From Desulfotomaculum nigrificans DSM 574 (GTDB lineage: Bacteria; Bacillota; Desulfotomaculia; Desulfotomaculales; Desulfotomaculaceae): 64,000 bases of DNA. The translations under genes and the position numbers were made by a program. A model generated the notes under the pieces. That model saw only the letters and a list, made by a program, of their open reading frames with translations. It was not told the origin of the DNA and ran no database searches. Within the stretch, counting starts at the first letter, position 1. Each line of letters starts with the position of its first letter. The stretch lies in contig NZ_KI912183.1 of the NCBI RefSeq assembly GCF_000189755.2, positions 2,569,755-2,633,754 of the forward strand, given 5' to 3'. Shown here one piece after another: positions 19,209 through 27,349 of the stretch.

Positions 19209-20491
19209 TTGCCTTACTGGTATTTCTCGTATCACTCTTTTTCTTCATTCTACTTGGCGTACCTATCTTTATGAGCCTGGGATTAAGTTCTCTAACCATT
19301 TGGTTATGGCACTTTGGTTCCCTCGAGCCATCTATCTTACTGCAGAAAATGTTTATCGGGCTTGACAGTTTTCCTTTGATGGCTATCCCCTTTTTTATGC
19401 TGGCCGGGGAGCTAATGAATACCGGGGGAGTATCACGGCGGTTAGTTTCCTTTTCCCAGAGCTTAATTGGCTGGGTTCGTGGTGGCCTTGGTTTTGCTGT
19501 GGTTATAGCATGTATGTTTATGGCCGCTATCCTTGGTTCTGCTTCAGCCACTGCAGCCATGATTGGTATTGTTATGATCCCGGCTATGGCTGAAAGAGGT
19601 TACAACCGTGATTTCTCTTCGGCCTTGATTGCCTCTGCAGGATCTATCGGCCCCATTATTCCACCCAGTATCCCATTCATCATTTACGGGGTAATCGGGG
19701 AGGTGTCCATTGCTAAGCTGTTTGTGGCAGGTTATATCCCGGGCATTATGATGGGCCTTGCCTTCATGATCTATACCTTTTTCTATGCTAAGAAACATAA
19801 TTACCTGGCCGGAAAATTCCCTACTTTAAAGGAATTATGGGTTTCTTTTAGAGAGGCAATTTTAACTTTACTTTTGCCGGTAATCATTATGGGAGGCATT
19901 CTCGGGGGTATTTTCACCCCGACCGAGGCTGCAGTGGTGGCCGTTGTGTATGCCTTTATAGTGGGAGCTTTCATTTACAGGGAAATCAAAATCAAAGATA
20001 TACCTCAAATATTCTTGCGGGCTGCCAACAGTACTGCGATGGTTCTGATGGTTATGGCCACTGCCACGCTGCTGTCCTGGGTGCTGACTCTAGAGCAAAT
20101 TCCCCAGTTGGTTACCAGCGGTATGCTTTCCATCTCCTCCAGCCCGGTGATTTTTCTGCTGGTAGTCAACGCATTTATGATCATCGTAGGAATGTTCTTG
20201 GACGCAGTTTCTGCCCTTACGATCTTAACTCCTGTTTTGCTCCCTGCTGCTAAGGCGCTTCAGATTGACCCGGTACTCTTCGGTGTTCTATTAGCTGTGA
20301 ACCTTAGCATAGGGGTACTCACTCCTCCGGTCGGGCTTAACCTTTACGTTACCTCAAGTATTGCAAAAATCAGCCTTGTACAGATAAGTAAGGCGGTTAT
20401 GCCGTTTATTTACTTGATCGTAATCGCCCTTTTAATTATGATTTTCTTCCCTGCTACGGTTACCTATTTGCCAAGTATCCTGATTAAATAG
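19205..20491 (+). CDS. dctM: TRAP transporter large permease subunit
   Basis: 428 residues, about 11-12 hydrophobic segments. Family patterns are seen: GVPIFMSLGLSSL, FPLMAIPFFMLAGELM, GSASATAAMIG, IPPSIPFIIYGVIGEVSI and LTPPVGLNLYV. It is the Na+-coupled channel of the tripartite transporter. It starts at the ATGA overlap with dctQ and closes the sigma-54 AOR-TRAP operon. Confidence 0.94.
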   Translation: MIALLVFLVSLFFFILLGVPIFMSLGLSSLTIWLWHFGSLEPSILLQKMFIGLDSFPLMAIPFFMLAGELMNTGGVSRRLVSFSQSLIGWVRGGLGFAVVIACMFMAAILGSASATAAMIGIVMIPAMAERGYNRDFSSALIASAGSIGPIIPPSIPFIIYGVIGEVSIAKLFVAGYIPGIMMGLAFMIYTFFYAKKHNYLAGKFPTLKELWVSFREAILTLLLPVIIMGGILGGIFTPTEAAVVAVVYAFIVGAFIYREIKIKDIPQIFLRAANSTAMVLMVMATATLLSWVLTLEQIPQLVTSGMLSISSSPVIFLLVVNAFMIIVGMFLDAVSALTILTPVLLPAAKALQIDPVLFGVLLAVNLSIGVLTPPVGLNLYVTSSIAKISLVQISKAVMPFIYLIVIALLIMIFFPATVTYLPSILIK

Positions 20492-20521
20492 ACTTATTAA
20501 ACGGGTACAAAGGGGGGGATC

Positions 20522-20558
20522 GGGTTAATGGTATAAAACAGGTAAGTTTTATTAACCC
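20522..20558 (+). terminator. Hairpin after dctM
   Basis: GGGTTA (20522-20527) with TAACCC (20553-20558) and an inner ATAAAAC / GTTTTAT pair form a bulged stem 30 bases after the dctM stop. There is no clear T-run. It is a likely transcript end, or an upstream site for the second sigma-54 promoter. Confidence 0.4.
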
Positions 20559-20647
20559 ATTACCTAAAATCACTCCTTAAGATTAGTCATTAAAGTAAAC
20601 TTAAGACAAAAACAAAGCTATTTTATAGTACCATTAAGAGGATTTAG

Positions 20648-20665
20648 TTGGCATTGATATTGCTA
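20648..20665 (+). promoter_or_regulatory. Sigma-54 (-24/-12) promoter of the MFS-glycerate kinase unit
   Basis: TTGGCATTGATATTGC has GG at 20650-20651 and GC at 20662-20663, with exactly 10 bases between, and shares its TTGGCAT-n-ATTGC layout with the promoter at 12375. It lies about 310 bases upstream of the MFS start, so the mRNA would carry a long leader. Confidence 0.8.
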
Positions 20666-20675
20666 TAAGACTGGT

Positions 20676-20978
20676 TAACACAACATCCGGTAGAATTCCA
20701 AGCGTCAGATATTTCAAAATAAAAATAATATTGTGACTTATATAAAATGTTTTCAAACAATTTTTTTTAAATATGTTACTTTCAAGCATTAGCAGAGAGC
20801 TCTGTTCCTATGGTGAAGAAGAGCCAGACAACGAGTTTTCTTGAATTCTTTGGGTGCGCTAAAAAATACAAGTCAAAGGTCTCGGATTAAATCTTTATTG
20901 AAAGGAGTTGAAAGAAGGACAGTTAAGGTTTTGTAGTAATGAAGCCATATCTTAAAAAATTATGGGGGGAACGATAGT
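20676..20978 (+). other. Long untranslated leader of the MFS operon
   Basis: About 300 bases between the predicted sigma-54 start and the MFS ATG without a convincing gene. A 26-codon frame starting ATG 20812 (MVKKSQTTSFLEFFG) is present, but no family is recognised and it ends at once. AT-rich with an eight-T tract near 20762. It could hold a regulatory RNA structure or be the scar of a lost element. Confidence 0.35.
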
Positions 20979-22283
20979 ATGACAGATAAGCGTGGATTAC
21001 TACCTGTTCGATGGCGGATTGCCGTTCTTCTGTTTTTAAGCTATGTAGTCTGGTATATGGACCGTGTTAATATCTCAATTGCCGGTCCGGTAATGATGAA
21101 GGACTTCGGCTGGTCAGCAGCCCAGTTCGGAATGGTTCAATCGGCTTTCTTTATTGGCTATGCTTTTACCCAGGTACCCGGTGGTTGGTTAGCGGACCGT
21201 TTCGGTGGTTCAAAGGTTATTATGTTTGGTACCTTGTGGTGGTCGTTATTTGTTTTTCTGACTCCCCTTGGTGCCACTCTCGGATCAATGATGATTATTC
21301 GTGCATTAATGGGTGTCGGGGAAGGCGTTAACGCCCCGACCCACACTTCCCTGACCGCCCGCTGGATGCCCAGGAGAGAAGCAGGAAGGGCAATGGGATT
21401 CTATTACATCGGTATGCCTGTGGGTATTATGATAACCATGCCCCTTACAGTATGGATTATCGAGAACTGGGGCTGGAAAATGGCTTTTTATTCATTTGCC
21501 TTTGTAGGTATCATCTGGTGTGCCCTATGGTGGTGGTACGGTCGGGATAAGCCCGAACAACACCCCAGTATTACTAAGGAAGAATTGGATCTTATTAAGT
21601 CTGACCAGGATCCACAGGAAGTAATGGATCAACCGACTGCTTGGAAGACAATTTTTACCAATAAATCTGTTTGGGGTCTGTCTATCTCCTACTTCTTCCA
21701 CAACTACCTATGGTATTTGTATATGACCTGGTTACCAGGGTACCTTGCTATGGGGCGTGGTTTTAGTCTGGTGAAAACAGGTATCTATGCAATGCTTCCC
21801 TATATAGTAGCATGTTTTGCAATGCCCCTGGGTGGTTATTTAACCGATACTTGGACTAAGAAATACGGTCCCAATATCGGTCGGCGTTTACCAATTGTCA
21901 TAGGCATGAGCGGTTGTGGCATTTTCTTAGTCCTTGCAGCTTATACACCAAATGCTTACGTGGCTGTCGCTTATATTTCCACCTCAATCGGTTTCTTAAC
22001 CCTGAACTATGGAGCATTCTGGTCTATGCCTCTTAACCTGTCTTCCAAGGACGGCGGAGTGATCAGCGGTCTTATGAATACTCTTGGCACTGTAGCCGGG
22101 GTATTTGCACCAACAATTACTGGTTTTATCATTACCTTCTATAACAACAGGTTTGAAAATGCCCTATACTTTGGTGCCTTCCTGGCATTGGTTGGGGTTG
22201 TAGTCCTGTGGGCTATCTGTAAGGTGAAACCTATTGAATTCAAAAAACCCGTGAACATTACAGGTAACAAGATATCTGTTTAG
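20979..22283 (+). CDS. MFS transporter, anion:cation symporter (ACS) type
   Basis: 434 residues with 12 predicted hydrophobic segments. MFS signatures: YMDRVNISIAGPVMMKDFGWS in the first segment and GGWLADRFGG in the loop 2-3 region. ACS members carry organic anions such as hexuronates, glucarate and phthalate. Its place ahead of glycerate kinase under sigma-54 control suggests a sugar-acid or hydroxy-acid substrate, in parallel with the TRAP system. ATG 20979 follows GGGGGGA. Confidence 0.88.
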   Translation: MTDKRGLLPVRWRIAVLLFLSYVVWYMDRVNISIAGPVMMKDFGWSAAQFGMVQSAFFIGYAFTQVPGGWLADRFGGSKVIMFGTLWWSLFVFLTPLGATLGSMMIIRALMGVGEGVNAPTHTSLTARWMPRREAGRAMGFYYIGMPVGIMITMPLTVWIIENWGWKMAFYSFAFVGIIWCALWWWYGRDKPEQHPSITKEELDLIKSDQDPQEVMDQPTAWKTIFTNKSVWGLSISYFFHNYLWYLYMTWLPGYLAMGRGFSLVKTGIYAMLPYIVACFAMPLGGYLTDTWTKKYGPNIGRRLPIVIGMSGCGIFLVLAAYTPNAYVAVAYISTSIGFLTLNYGAFWSMPLNLSSKDGGVISGLMNTLGTVAGVFAPTITGFIITFYNNRFENALYFGAFLALVGVVVLWAICKVKPIEFKKPVNITGNKISV

Positions 22284-22363
22284 TAACCTCGTACCAATCC
22301 TTAAAGGTATGTATGAACAGGGCCCAATTGTAACTTTTAAACTGTAACTTAAATGTTGCTTCG

Positions 22364-22391
22364 TATCGGGGCATCATGTGATGCCCCGATA
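22364..22391. repeat. Hairpin upstream of glycerate kinase
   Basis: Perfect inverted repeat of 12-13 bases, ATCGGGGCATCA / TGATGCCCCGAT, with almost no loop. No T-run follows. It lies between MFS and the glycerate kinase start and may stabilise or partly terminate the transcript. Confidence 0.45.
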
Positions 22392-22412
22392 TATAACTTC
22401 GGGGGTGAGATT

Positions 22413-23564
22413 GTGAAGGTTTTGGTTGCCGTTGACTCTTTTAAAGGGAGTCTTTCCAGTATTGGAGTTGCCCAATCAATCACCACCGGGATCCACCGGG
22501 TTTTTCCTGAAGCCGAGATACTCTCAGCACCTATGGCAGACGGTGGGGAAGGTACGGTGGAAGCACTGGTAACAGCTGCCAGGGGGGAATTCATTAGCAT
22601 CACTGTAACAGGTCCACTAGGCACACTTGTGGACGCTCAATTCGGATTATTACCGAACGGAACTGCGGTGCTTGAAATGGCTGCTGCCTCCGGGTTACCT
22701 TTGGTGCCGGAAAATAAAAGAGATCCCAGAATTACTACGACCTACGGTACAGGTGAGCTGATTAAAGCCGCTCTTAACCACGGGGCCACCAAAATAGTGA
22801 TGGGTATTGGGGGCAGCGCTACTAACGATGGCGGGGCTGGAATGGCTCAGGCCCTTGGTGTACGATTACTTGATAAAGAGGGTAGGGAATTGGGTTACGG
22901 GGGCGGTCAGCTACACAAACTGGAACGTATTGATATAACCGGATTAGACCAACGAATAAAGAATCTTAAAATGCAAATTGCCTGTGATGTACAAAATCCT
23001 TTGTGTGGCCCAACCGGGGCTTCTGCAGTATACGGTCCGCAGAAGGGGGCCACTCCTGAAATGGTGCAGGAGCTGGATGACAATCTGCACCACTTCGCCC
23101 GGATAATAAAAGAACAGCTTGGAATTGATGTTATTGATGTTCCCGGGGCCGGAGCAGCCGGAGGTCTTGGCGCAGGATTAATAGCCTTTACCGGTGCTGA
23201 ATTAAAGTCTGGTGTGGAAATTGTTCTGGAAACTATTAATATAGATAAATTGCTGCAGCAAGTTGATCTGGTTATTACAGGTGAAGGACAAATTGACAAT
23301 CAATCCGTATATGGCAAAGTACCGGTAGGTGTTGCCATCAGAGCCAAAAAGTATAAATTACCGGTGGTAGCGATTGTGGGTGGAATTGGGCCTGGGTTTG
23401 AGAAAGTCTATGACTATGGTATAGACTCCGTAGTAACCATTGTAAACGGTCCGGTTAATTTAAAAGAAGCAATGTTAAATGCAGCTTCACTTGTTGCCGA
23501 CGCCGTGGAACGTACATTTAGACTGTTAAAGATTGGCAAAGGCTTAAGGGGTGGTAATCAATGA
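22413..23564 (+). CDS. glxK: Glycerate kinase (GarK/GlxK family)
   Basis: 383 residues from GTG 22413, which follows GGGGGTGAG; the longer frame from 22353 would include a hairpin and lacks a ribosome site. Family signatures: VAVDSFKGSLSS at the start, PMADGGEGTVEALV, GIGGSATNDGGAGMAQALG and TGEGQIDNQS. It phosphorylates D-glycerate to a phosphoglycerate (2-phosphoglycerate in enterobacterial members) and joins the pathway to glycolysis. It overlaps the next gene by ATGA. Confidence 0.93.
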   Translation: MKVLVAVDSFKGSLSSIGVAQSITTGIHRVFPEAEILSAPMADGGEGTVEALVTAARGEFISITVTGPLGTLVDAQFGLLPNGTAVLEMAAASGLPLVPENKRDPRITTTYGTGELIKAALNHGATKIVMGIGGSATNDGGAGMAQALGVRLLDKEGRELGYGGGQLHKLERIDITGLDQRIKNLKMQIACDVQNPLCGPTGASAVYGPQKGATPEMVQELDDNLHHFARIIKEQLGIDVIDVPGAGAAGGLGAGLIAFTGAELKSGVEIVLETINIDKLLQQVDLVITGEGQIDNQSVYGKVPVGVAIRAKKYKLPVVAIVGGIGPGFEKVYDYGIDSVVTIVNGPVNLKEAMLNAASLVADAVERTFRLLKIGKGLRGGNQ

Positions 23565-24547
23565 CTGTCAGAACAAAAGCAGCTCTATTACGTGGCCCCT
23601 ATGATATTACTCTGGTAGACCGAGAACTGACTTGTGCAGAAGATGAAGTGATTGTAAAAAACCATTTGATTGGTATTTGCGGGTCCGACAAGACATTTTT
23701 CCGTGGGCAGCTTCCACCTAAAACAGCAGAGTTCCGCCAGGAGCCAAAATTCCCTTTCTATTTAGGGCATGAGAGTGGGGGCACAGTGGTGGAAGTTGGC
23801 GCTAAAGTGCGTGAATATAAACCGGGGGACGAGGTTATTGCCTTTGGGTGGAATAACAATTTCGCCGAGTATTTTAAAGCTAAAGTATGGGAATTACAAC
23901 CGGTTCCGGAAGGCCTGGATAAGGATTTGGCATGTTTGGGAGAACCAATTGCTTGTGCCATGTATTCAGGCATGAATTCAGGCGTACAGTTGGGAGATAC
24001 AGTAGTGGTGATAGGGGGGGGGTTTGCCGGTCAAATTATTGCTCAATGTGCCAAAAAAAAGGGTGCAGAGAAAGTTGTGGTAGTTGATGTGCTGGACGGG
24101 AAGCTGCAGTTGGCTAAGAAACTGGGTGCAGATATTATAATCAATTCAACCAGAGAAAACGTAGTAGAAGCTGTGAAGGTACTGACCCAGGGAAGAGGGG
24201 CTGATGTGGTAGTGGAGGCTGCGGGTAGCGAAGCTTCCATTAACCTGTGCACGGAGATAATAAAACATAATGGCAAATTTGTTTGGTACAGCTGGCTGAC
24301 TACCCCCGTTAAATTAAATATCAGTCGCTGGCATGATGATGGTCTAGAGTTTATCAACACCTGCTTAGTCCATCATACATACCAGCAGCGCTATATATGG
24401 ACACCGGTAGCTTTACGCCCGGTCATTCAGGGACTTATAGATATTAAGCCGCTCATTACACACGAATTTAAACTTGACCAGATAAAAGAAGCCTTTAAGT
24501 TAGTTGATAAGGATGATAGCGCAATTAAAGTAGTATTAAGGCCTTAA
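23561..24547 (+). CDS. Zinc-type alcohol/polyol dehydrogenase (MDR family)
   Basis: 328 residues. The catalytic-zinc region is seen (GICGSDKTFF near residue 38, LGHESGGTVVEVG near 68, LGEPIACAMYSG near 128) together with the Rossmann motif GGGFAGQIIAQCAKKKG. The four-cysteine structural zinc lobe of typical ADHs is missing (the loop runs directly to NFAEYFKAKVW), which explains the short length. It probably oxidises a hydroxyl of the pathway substrate; substrate unknown. It ends the second sigma-54 unit. Confidence 0.85.
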   Translation: MTVRTKAALLRGPYDITLVDRELTCAEDEVIVKNHLIGICGSDKTFFRGQLPPKTAEFRQEPKFPFYLGHESGGTVVEVGAKVREYKPGDEVIAFGWNNNFAEYFKAKVWELQPVPEGLDKDLACLGEPIACAMYSGMNSGVQLGDTVVVIGGGFAGQIIAQCAKKKGAEKVVVVDVLDGKLQLAKKLGADIIINSTRENVVEAVKVLTQGRGADVVVEAAGSEASINLCTEIIKHNGKFVWYSWLTTPVKLNISRWHDDGLEFINTCLVHHTYQQRYIWTPVALRPVIQGLIDIKPLITHEFKLDQIKEAFKLVDKDDSAIKVVLRP

Positions 24548-24554
24548 AACAATA

Positions 24555-24646
24555 AAAACCCGGGGTGCGGCGGGTGTATCCACCAACATTATTAAGGCAA
24601 GCTGGCAGGCCCTGGCAGACAGTATGGTCTATGGCTTGTTGAAGTA
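24555..24646 (+). pseudogene. Relic of the 3' end of a second cimA
   Basis: Thirty codons ending at TAG (24644-24646) read KTRGAAGVSTNIIKASWQAL then ADSMVYGLLK, matching the last 30 codons of cimA (9907-9999) residue for residue except for a few changes. Nucleotide identity is about three quarters by eye. It starts 8 bases after the dehydrogenase stop. The 14.5-kb catabolic island is therefore bracketed by two cimA 3' ends. Confidence 0.85.
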
Positions 24647-24678
24647 GTTTAAAATATAATGTCAGCTTACTAGAGGGA

Positions 24679-24714
24679 GATCTGGAAATAGCTTTCCGGG
24701 TCTTTTTCTTTTTT
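24679..24714 (+). terminator. Strong intrinsic terminator after the cimA relic
   Basis: Ten-pair stem GATCTGGAAA / TTTCCGGGTC (two G-U pairs), 4-base loop, then TTTTTCTTTTTT. Probably the original terminator of the ilv-leu-cimA operon, now used by the island. Confidence 0.85.
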
Positions 24715-25089
24715 AAATTTGTCTAAAAATTATCGGTTAATTCCTGTTGAGCATTCATATTGCCTTGACCTCCAGTGGCATGAAATGAGATGCCTACTTG
24801 CCAAAGCACGAAGATTGGGACGCAGTTGCTCCATCTTTTATTTTTTCTTGTATACATAAAGTGAAAATATTCCTTATAATAATTAGAAGGTTAATAGGAA
24901 TAGTCTGTAGCTGCTTAAATAAAAAGCCCGGGTCATTTTGTTCCGACATACTTAAGGGTATGTAGACTAGTCATTAGAGTAGGTGGATGTATTCTTACAA
25001 TATTTGCAGGTTTAAATTACAACACATTTATAGGTTGTTAAGGCCGACTTAATAATTCCGAAAATCGCCGGTTGAAAAGTTCCTACGGG
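24715..25089. other. AT-rich gap, no gene recognised
   Basis: No frame of convincing length and no RNA gene. Only short hairpins (for example GACATACTTAAGGGTATGT near 24945) are visible. It ends at the IS3-type inverted repeat. Confidence 0.4.
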
Positions 25090-25151
25090 CTAACCCCCTA
25101 ATTTTGGACACATACTCCTGTTTGCTTACACAAGCTTAGAATTTTAATTTT

Positions 25152-25279
25152 CCATCTCACCCTTATGAGGATTTTAGCCAATTCGTCCGTTCCGTCAAGG
25201 GTAAAGGCTAACGCCCTCGCTAACGCTCGCCCTTGACTTCACTCCCGAATTTGGCTGTATTATTATTGGGGTGAGATGG
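25152..25279. repeat. Large palindromic segment within the IS3 end
   Basis: It begins CCATCTCACCC and ends GGGTGAGATGG and can fold almost end to end, with an inner stem around AAGGGTAAAGGC and GCTCGCCCTTGAC. The same segment occurs in the other IS3 remnant at 52702-52832 (opposite orientation), so it is part of the element and is maintained better than the transposase. Confidence 0.65.
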
Positions 25280-25289
25280 AAGGAGAATA

Positions 25290-26110
25290 GTTAGAGCTTT
25301 ATTTCCTTAAGCGGAGCACATTCATGCCGCCGATTCTTTTCATAAAATTCTGTGGGTGTCATATACCGTACCCCTGAATGAATCCGCTTATTATTATAGT
25401 GGTACATGAATTCGCTCACAGCTCTGTAGGCTTCAGCATATGTCCGGAACTCATGAGTCCGTTATCTGTGCGAATTACTGGTTTATTAGCGTTGTTAAGT
25501 AATTTTTTCTTCCATAAAGCCTGCTGCAATGTCCTGGCGGCATCTTTACCTTCACAACGCAGACCTATGTGGTAACCTACGATTCCCCTATCATAAACAT
25601 CAATATAGGATAATACGAAGAAAAAGCGCTGCTCACCGGCTATTAAACCATATTTCAAATCTGTTTCCCATAACTGGTTTGAATTGGTAACAATGCGGTT
25701 CTTGGCTAATCTTTTGGGCACATTCACCTTCTTTTTTCTTTGTGCCGGAGAATTTTCAGCTCCTTGCACAGCCGGTATACTTTTTTCTTATTAATAACCA
25801 AGCCATATGTTTTCCTTAATGCTACGGTCAGTTTAACATAACCATAGGCAAAGCCTTCGTTCTCAATAAATTGAAGCAACCATTTTTTAATTTGGTCATC
25901 ACTGACTATGCTTTGTTGTTTTGTATAAGAGTACCCAGGAATTGGTCTGCCCCCACTTACTTTTATCTGGGTATTATGTTGGTTAACTCGATAATAATAG
26001 GTTGACCAAGGTACACCAACTATTCGGAGTACAACAACTATGGGATAACCCCTAGAGATCCACTTTTCTGCTACTTCAATTTTGTCAGTAAGTGAGGGTT
26101 TTTCTTTTTT
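25290..26110 (-). pseudogene. IS3-family transposase orfB, broken
   Basis: Read on -, the frame entered by the usual -1 shift from orfA gives KPSLTDKIEVAEKWISRGYP through RPIPGYSYTK to RLCKELKILR; then it must shift frame to continue KVNVPKRLAKNRIVTNSNQL and the DDE core (ETDLKYGL, SYIDVYDRGIVGY, RTDNG). About 40 residues including the last catalytic Glu are missing before YHYNNKRIHSGVRYMTPTEF. One frameshift plus one deletion: inactive. Confidence 0.8.
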
Positions 26111-26379
26111 ATCAAATCTTTCAGAATAGCTATCTCAAGGTCTTTTTCCCCGAGCAGCTTTTTGAGTTGTTCATTTTCCTTGGAAATCTGATTATAATCC
26201 TGAACCAATTCAGCATCGGATGTTTTGGTAAGTTTATCTTTTTTGTGTTCCCTAACCCAACGACCAACCATATTGGGATTCAAATCATACCGCCTTGCTA
26301 CTACTGCATTATTTCCTGTTTCTAGGGCTTCCTGAATAACTTGCTGTTTAAAATCAATAGTGTACTTTTTCCTGGTCAT
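26071..26379 (-). CDS. IS3-family transposase orfA
   Basis: 102 residues: an N-terminal helix-turn-helix (KYTIDFKQQVIQEALETG, VARRYDLNPNMVGRWVREHK) and a C-terminal leucine-zipper coiled coil (ISKENEQLKKLLGEKDLEIA). It is the DNA-binding half of the OrfAB transposase and ends in an A-rich slippery stretch near 26100, where orfB would be joined by -1 frameshifting. Intact, but its orfB partner is dead. Confidence 0.88.
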   Translation of the reverse strand: MTRKKYTIDFKQQVIQEALETGNNAVVARRYDLNPNMVGRWVREHKKDKLTKTSDAELVQDYNQISKENEQLKKLLGEKDLEIAILKDLIKKKNPHLLTKLK

Positions 26380-26451
26380 TTATTCATCTCCCTCCGATAC
26401 CATTATTTTAACTCTTAAGAGTCTTGGTGTCCAAGATTGTTAGGGGGCTAA

Positions 26452-27240
26452 GAAGATCCCTTCCGGTGGTATTTTTTCATTGCGGAGATTCAATGGAATA
26501 ATTGCTTGGGCGAAAGCATCTTTGGCAGCTTCATAATTTTTGCTTTGATCATAACTGGCATCCATCACATAAAACTTTGGCCATTGCTTTTAAGGTATTG
26601 AAGCTGTTGCTTTTTCAATTAGTTCAGGACCCATGTCACCATCATTAATATTGGCTGGTGTTACCTCAAAAGCAACTGGTAACTCACTGGCAGTATCAAC
26701 AGCAATGTGTAGTTTTAGCCAAACCAGATAATGGTGTTACCAAAGGAACCTTTTTTACACCCCCAGTCGGCATTACCTGTTAGCTTACTATGTTTCCGTG
26801 GCTGCTTTTCCTCGTAGGCATCAATAGGAGTACTATCTATAGCCACTACTTGATCTTCAATAATTCCCTTTTGGCGACATTCGCTCACCAAAGCGTTAAA
26901 GTGTTATTCAGCAAGGTTAAGATCAACAATCTTTTTAAAAACCCAGCTAAAAGTTGAGACAGAAGGAACTTTACCAATTCCGAAACCACATTGGTATCTA
27001 AAACGGATATCGGATTCTAGTCGGTCCACAAGAGCAGTGAAGGTAGATATCCCTTCTAGAGGTGCTGCAAGAAATGTCCTCAAGATACTTTCTTTGCAGT
27101 AACCTGCGGCACATTGGGGTAATTGACTTCTCAGTTTTCTTGCAAATGGTTCAAGATTGAAGGCTGAAAAAACAAATTTAATCGTTCTTTTAGTTCTAAT
27201 TCCATTAATCTTAGTACGAAAATAACCCTATTAAATGTTC
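26452..27240 (-). pseudogene. IS5/IS1182-like transposase remnant
   Basis: On -, pieces in several frames read LEPFARKLRSQLPQCAAGYC, LEGISTFTALVDRLESDIRF, PSVSTFSWVFKKIVDLNLAE, VVAIDSTPIDAYEEKQPRKH, KLTGNADWGCKKGSFG and VMDASYDQSKNYEAAKDAFA, ending near LRNEKIPPEGI at the border of the IS3 element. This is the DUF772 / DDE_Tnp_1 layout. Several stops and shifts make it dead, and the IS3 element seems to have inserted in it. Confidence 0.75.
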
Positions 27241-27349
27241 TTGCCAACTGAATATACGAGCCGATAAAAACGTAAAAAGGGCAATAATAAACTAGCCGAT
27301 GCATGATACCTTACATCAGTCGAGTTAATCCTTCTGGAAAATGCAGTTG

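Larger units (their letters stand above)
25094..26447 (-). mobile_element. IS3-family element (decayed), with target duplication
   Basis: Ends are imperfect inverted repeats sharing CCCCCTAA and TTGGACAC (25094-25111 and 26427-26447). A 4-bp duplication, CTAA, flanks both ends (25090-25093 and 26448-26451). It contains orfA intact and orfB broken, both on -. The 3' non-coding end holds a large palindrome (25152-25279). A 3' fragment of a close relative lies at 52584-52900. Confidence 0.85.

Noticed and set aside
20812-20892. 26-codon frame (MVKKSQTTSFLEFFG) in the MFS leader
   Set aside because: No clear ribosome site and no recognisable family; kept only as a possible leader peptide.
22353-22412. 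Longer glycerate kinase start at 22353
   Set aside because: The added residues coincide with a perfect hairpin and lack a ribosome site; GTG 22413 has GGGGGTGAG and gives the family N-terminus.
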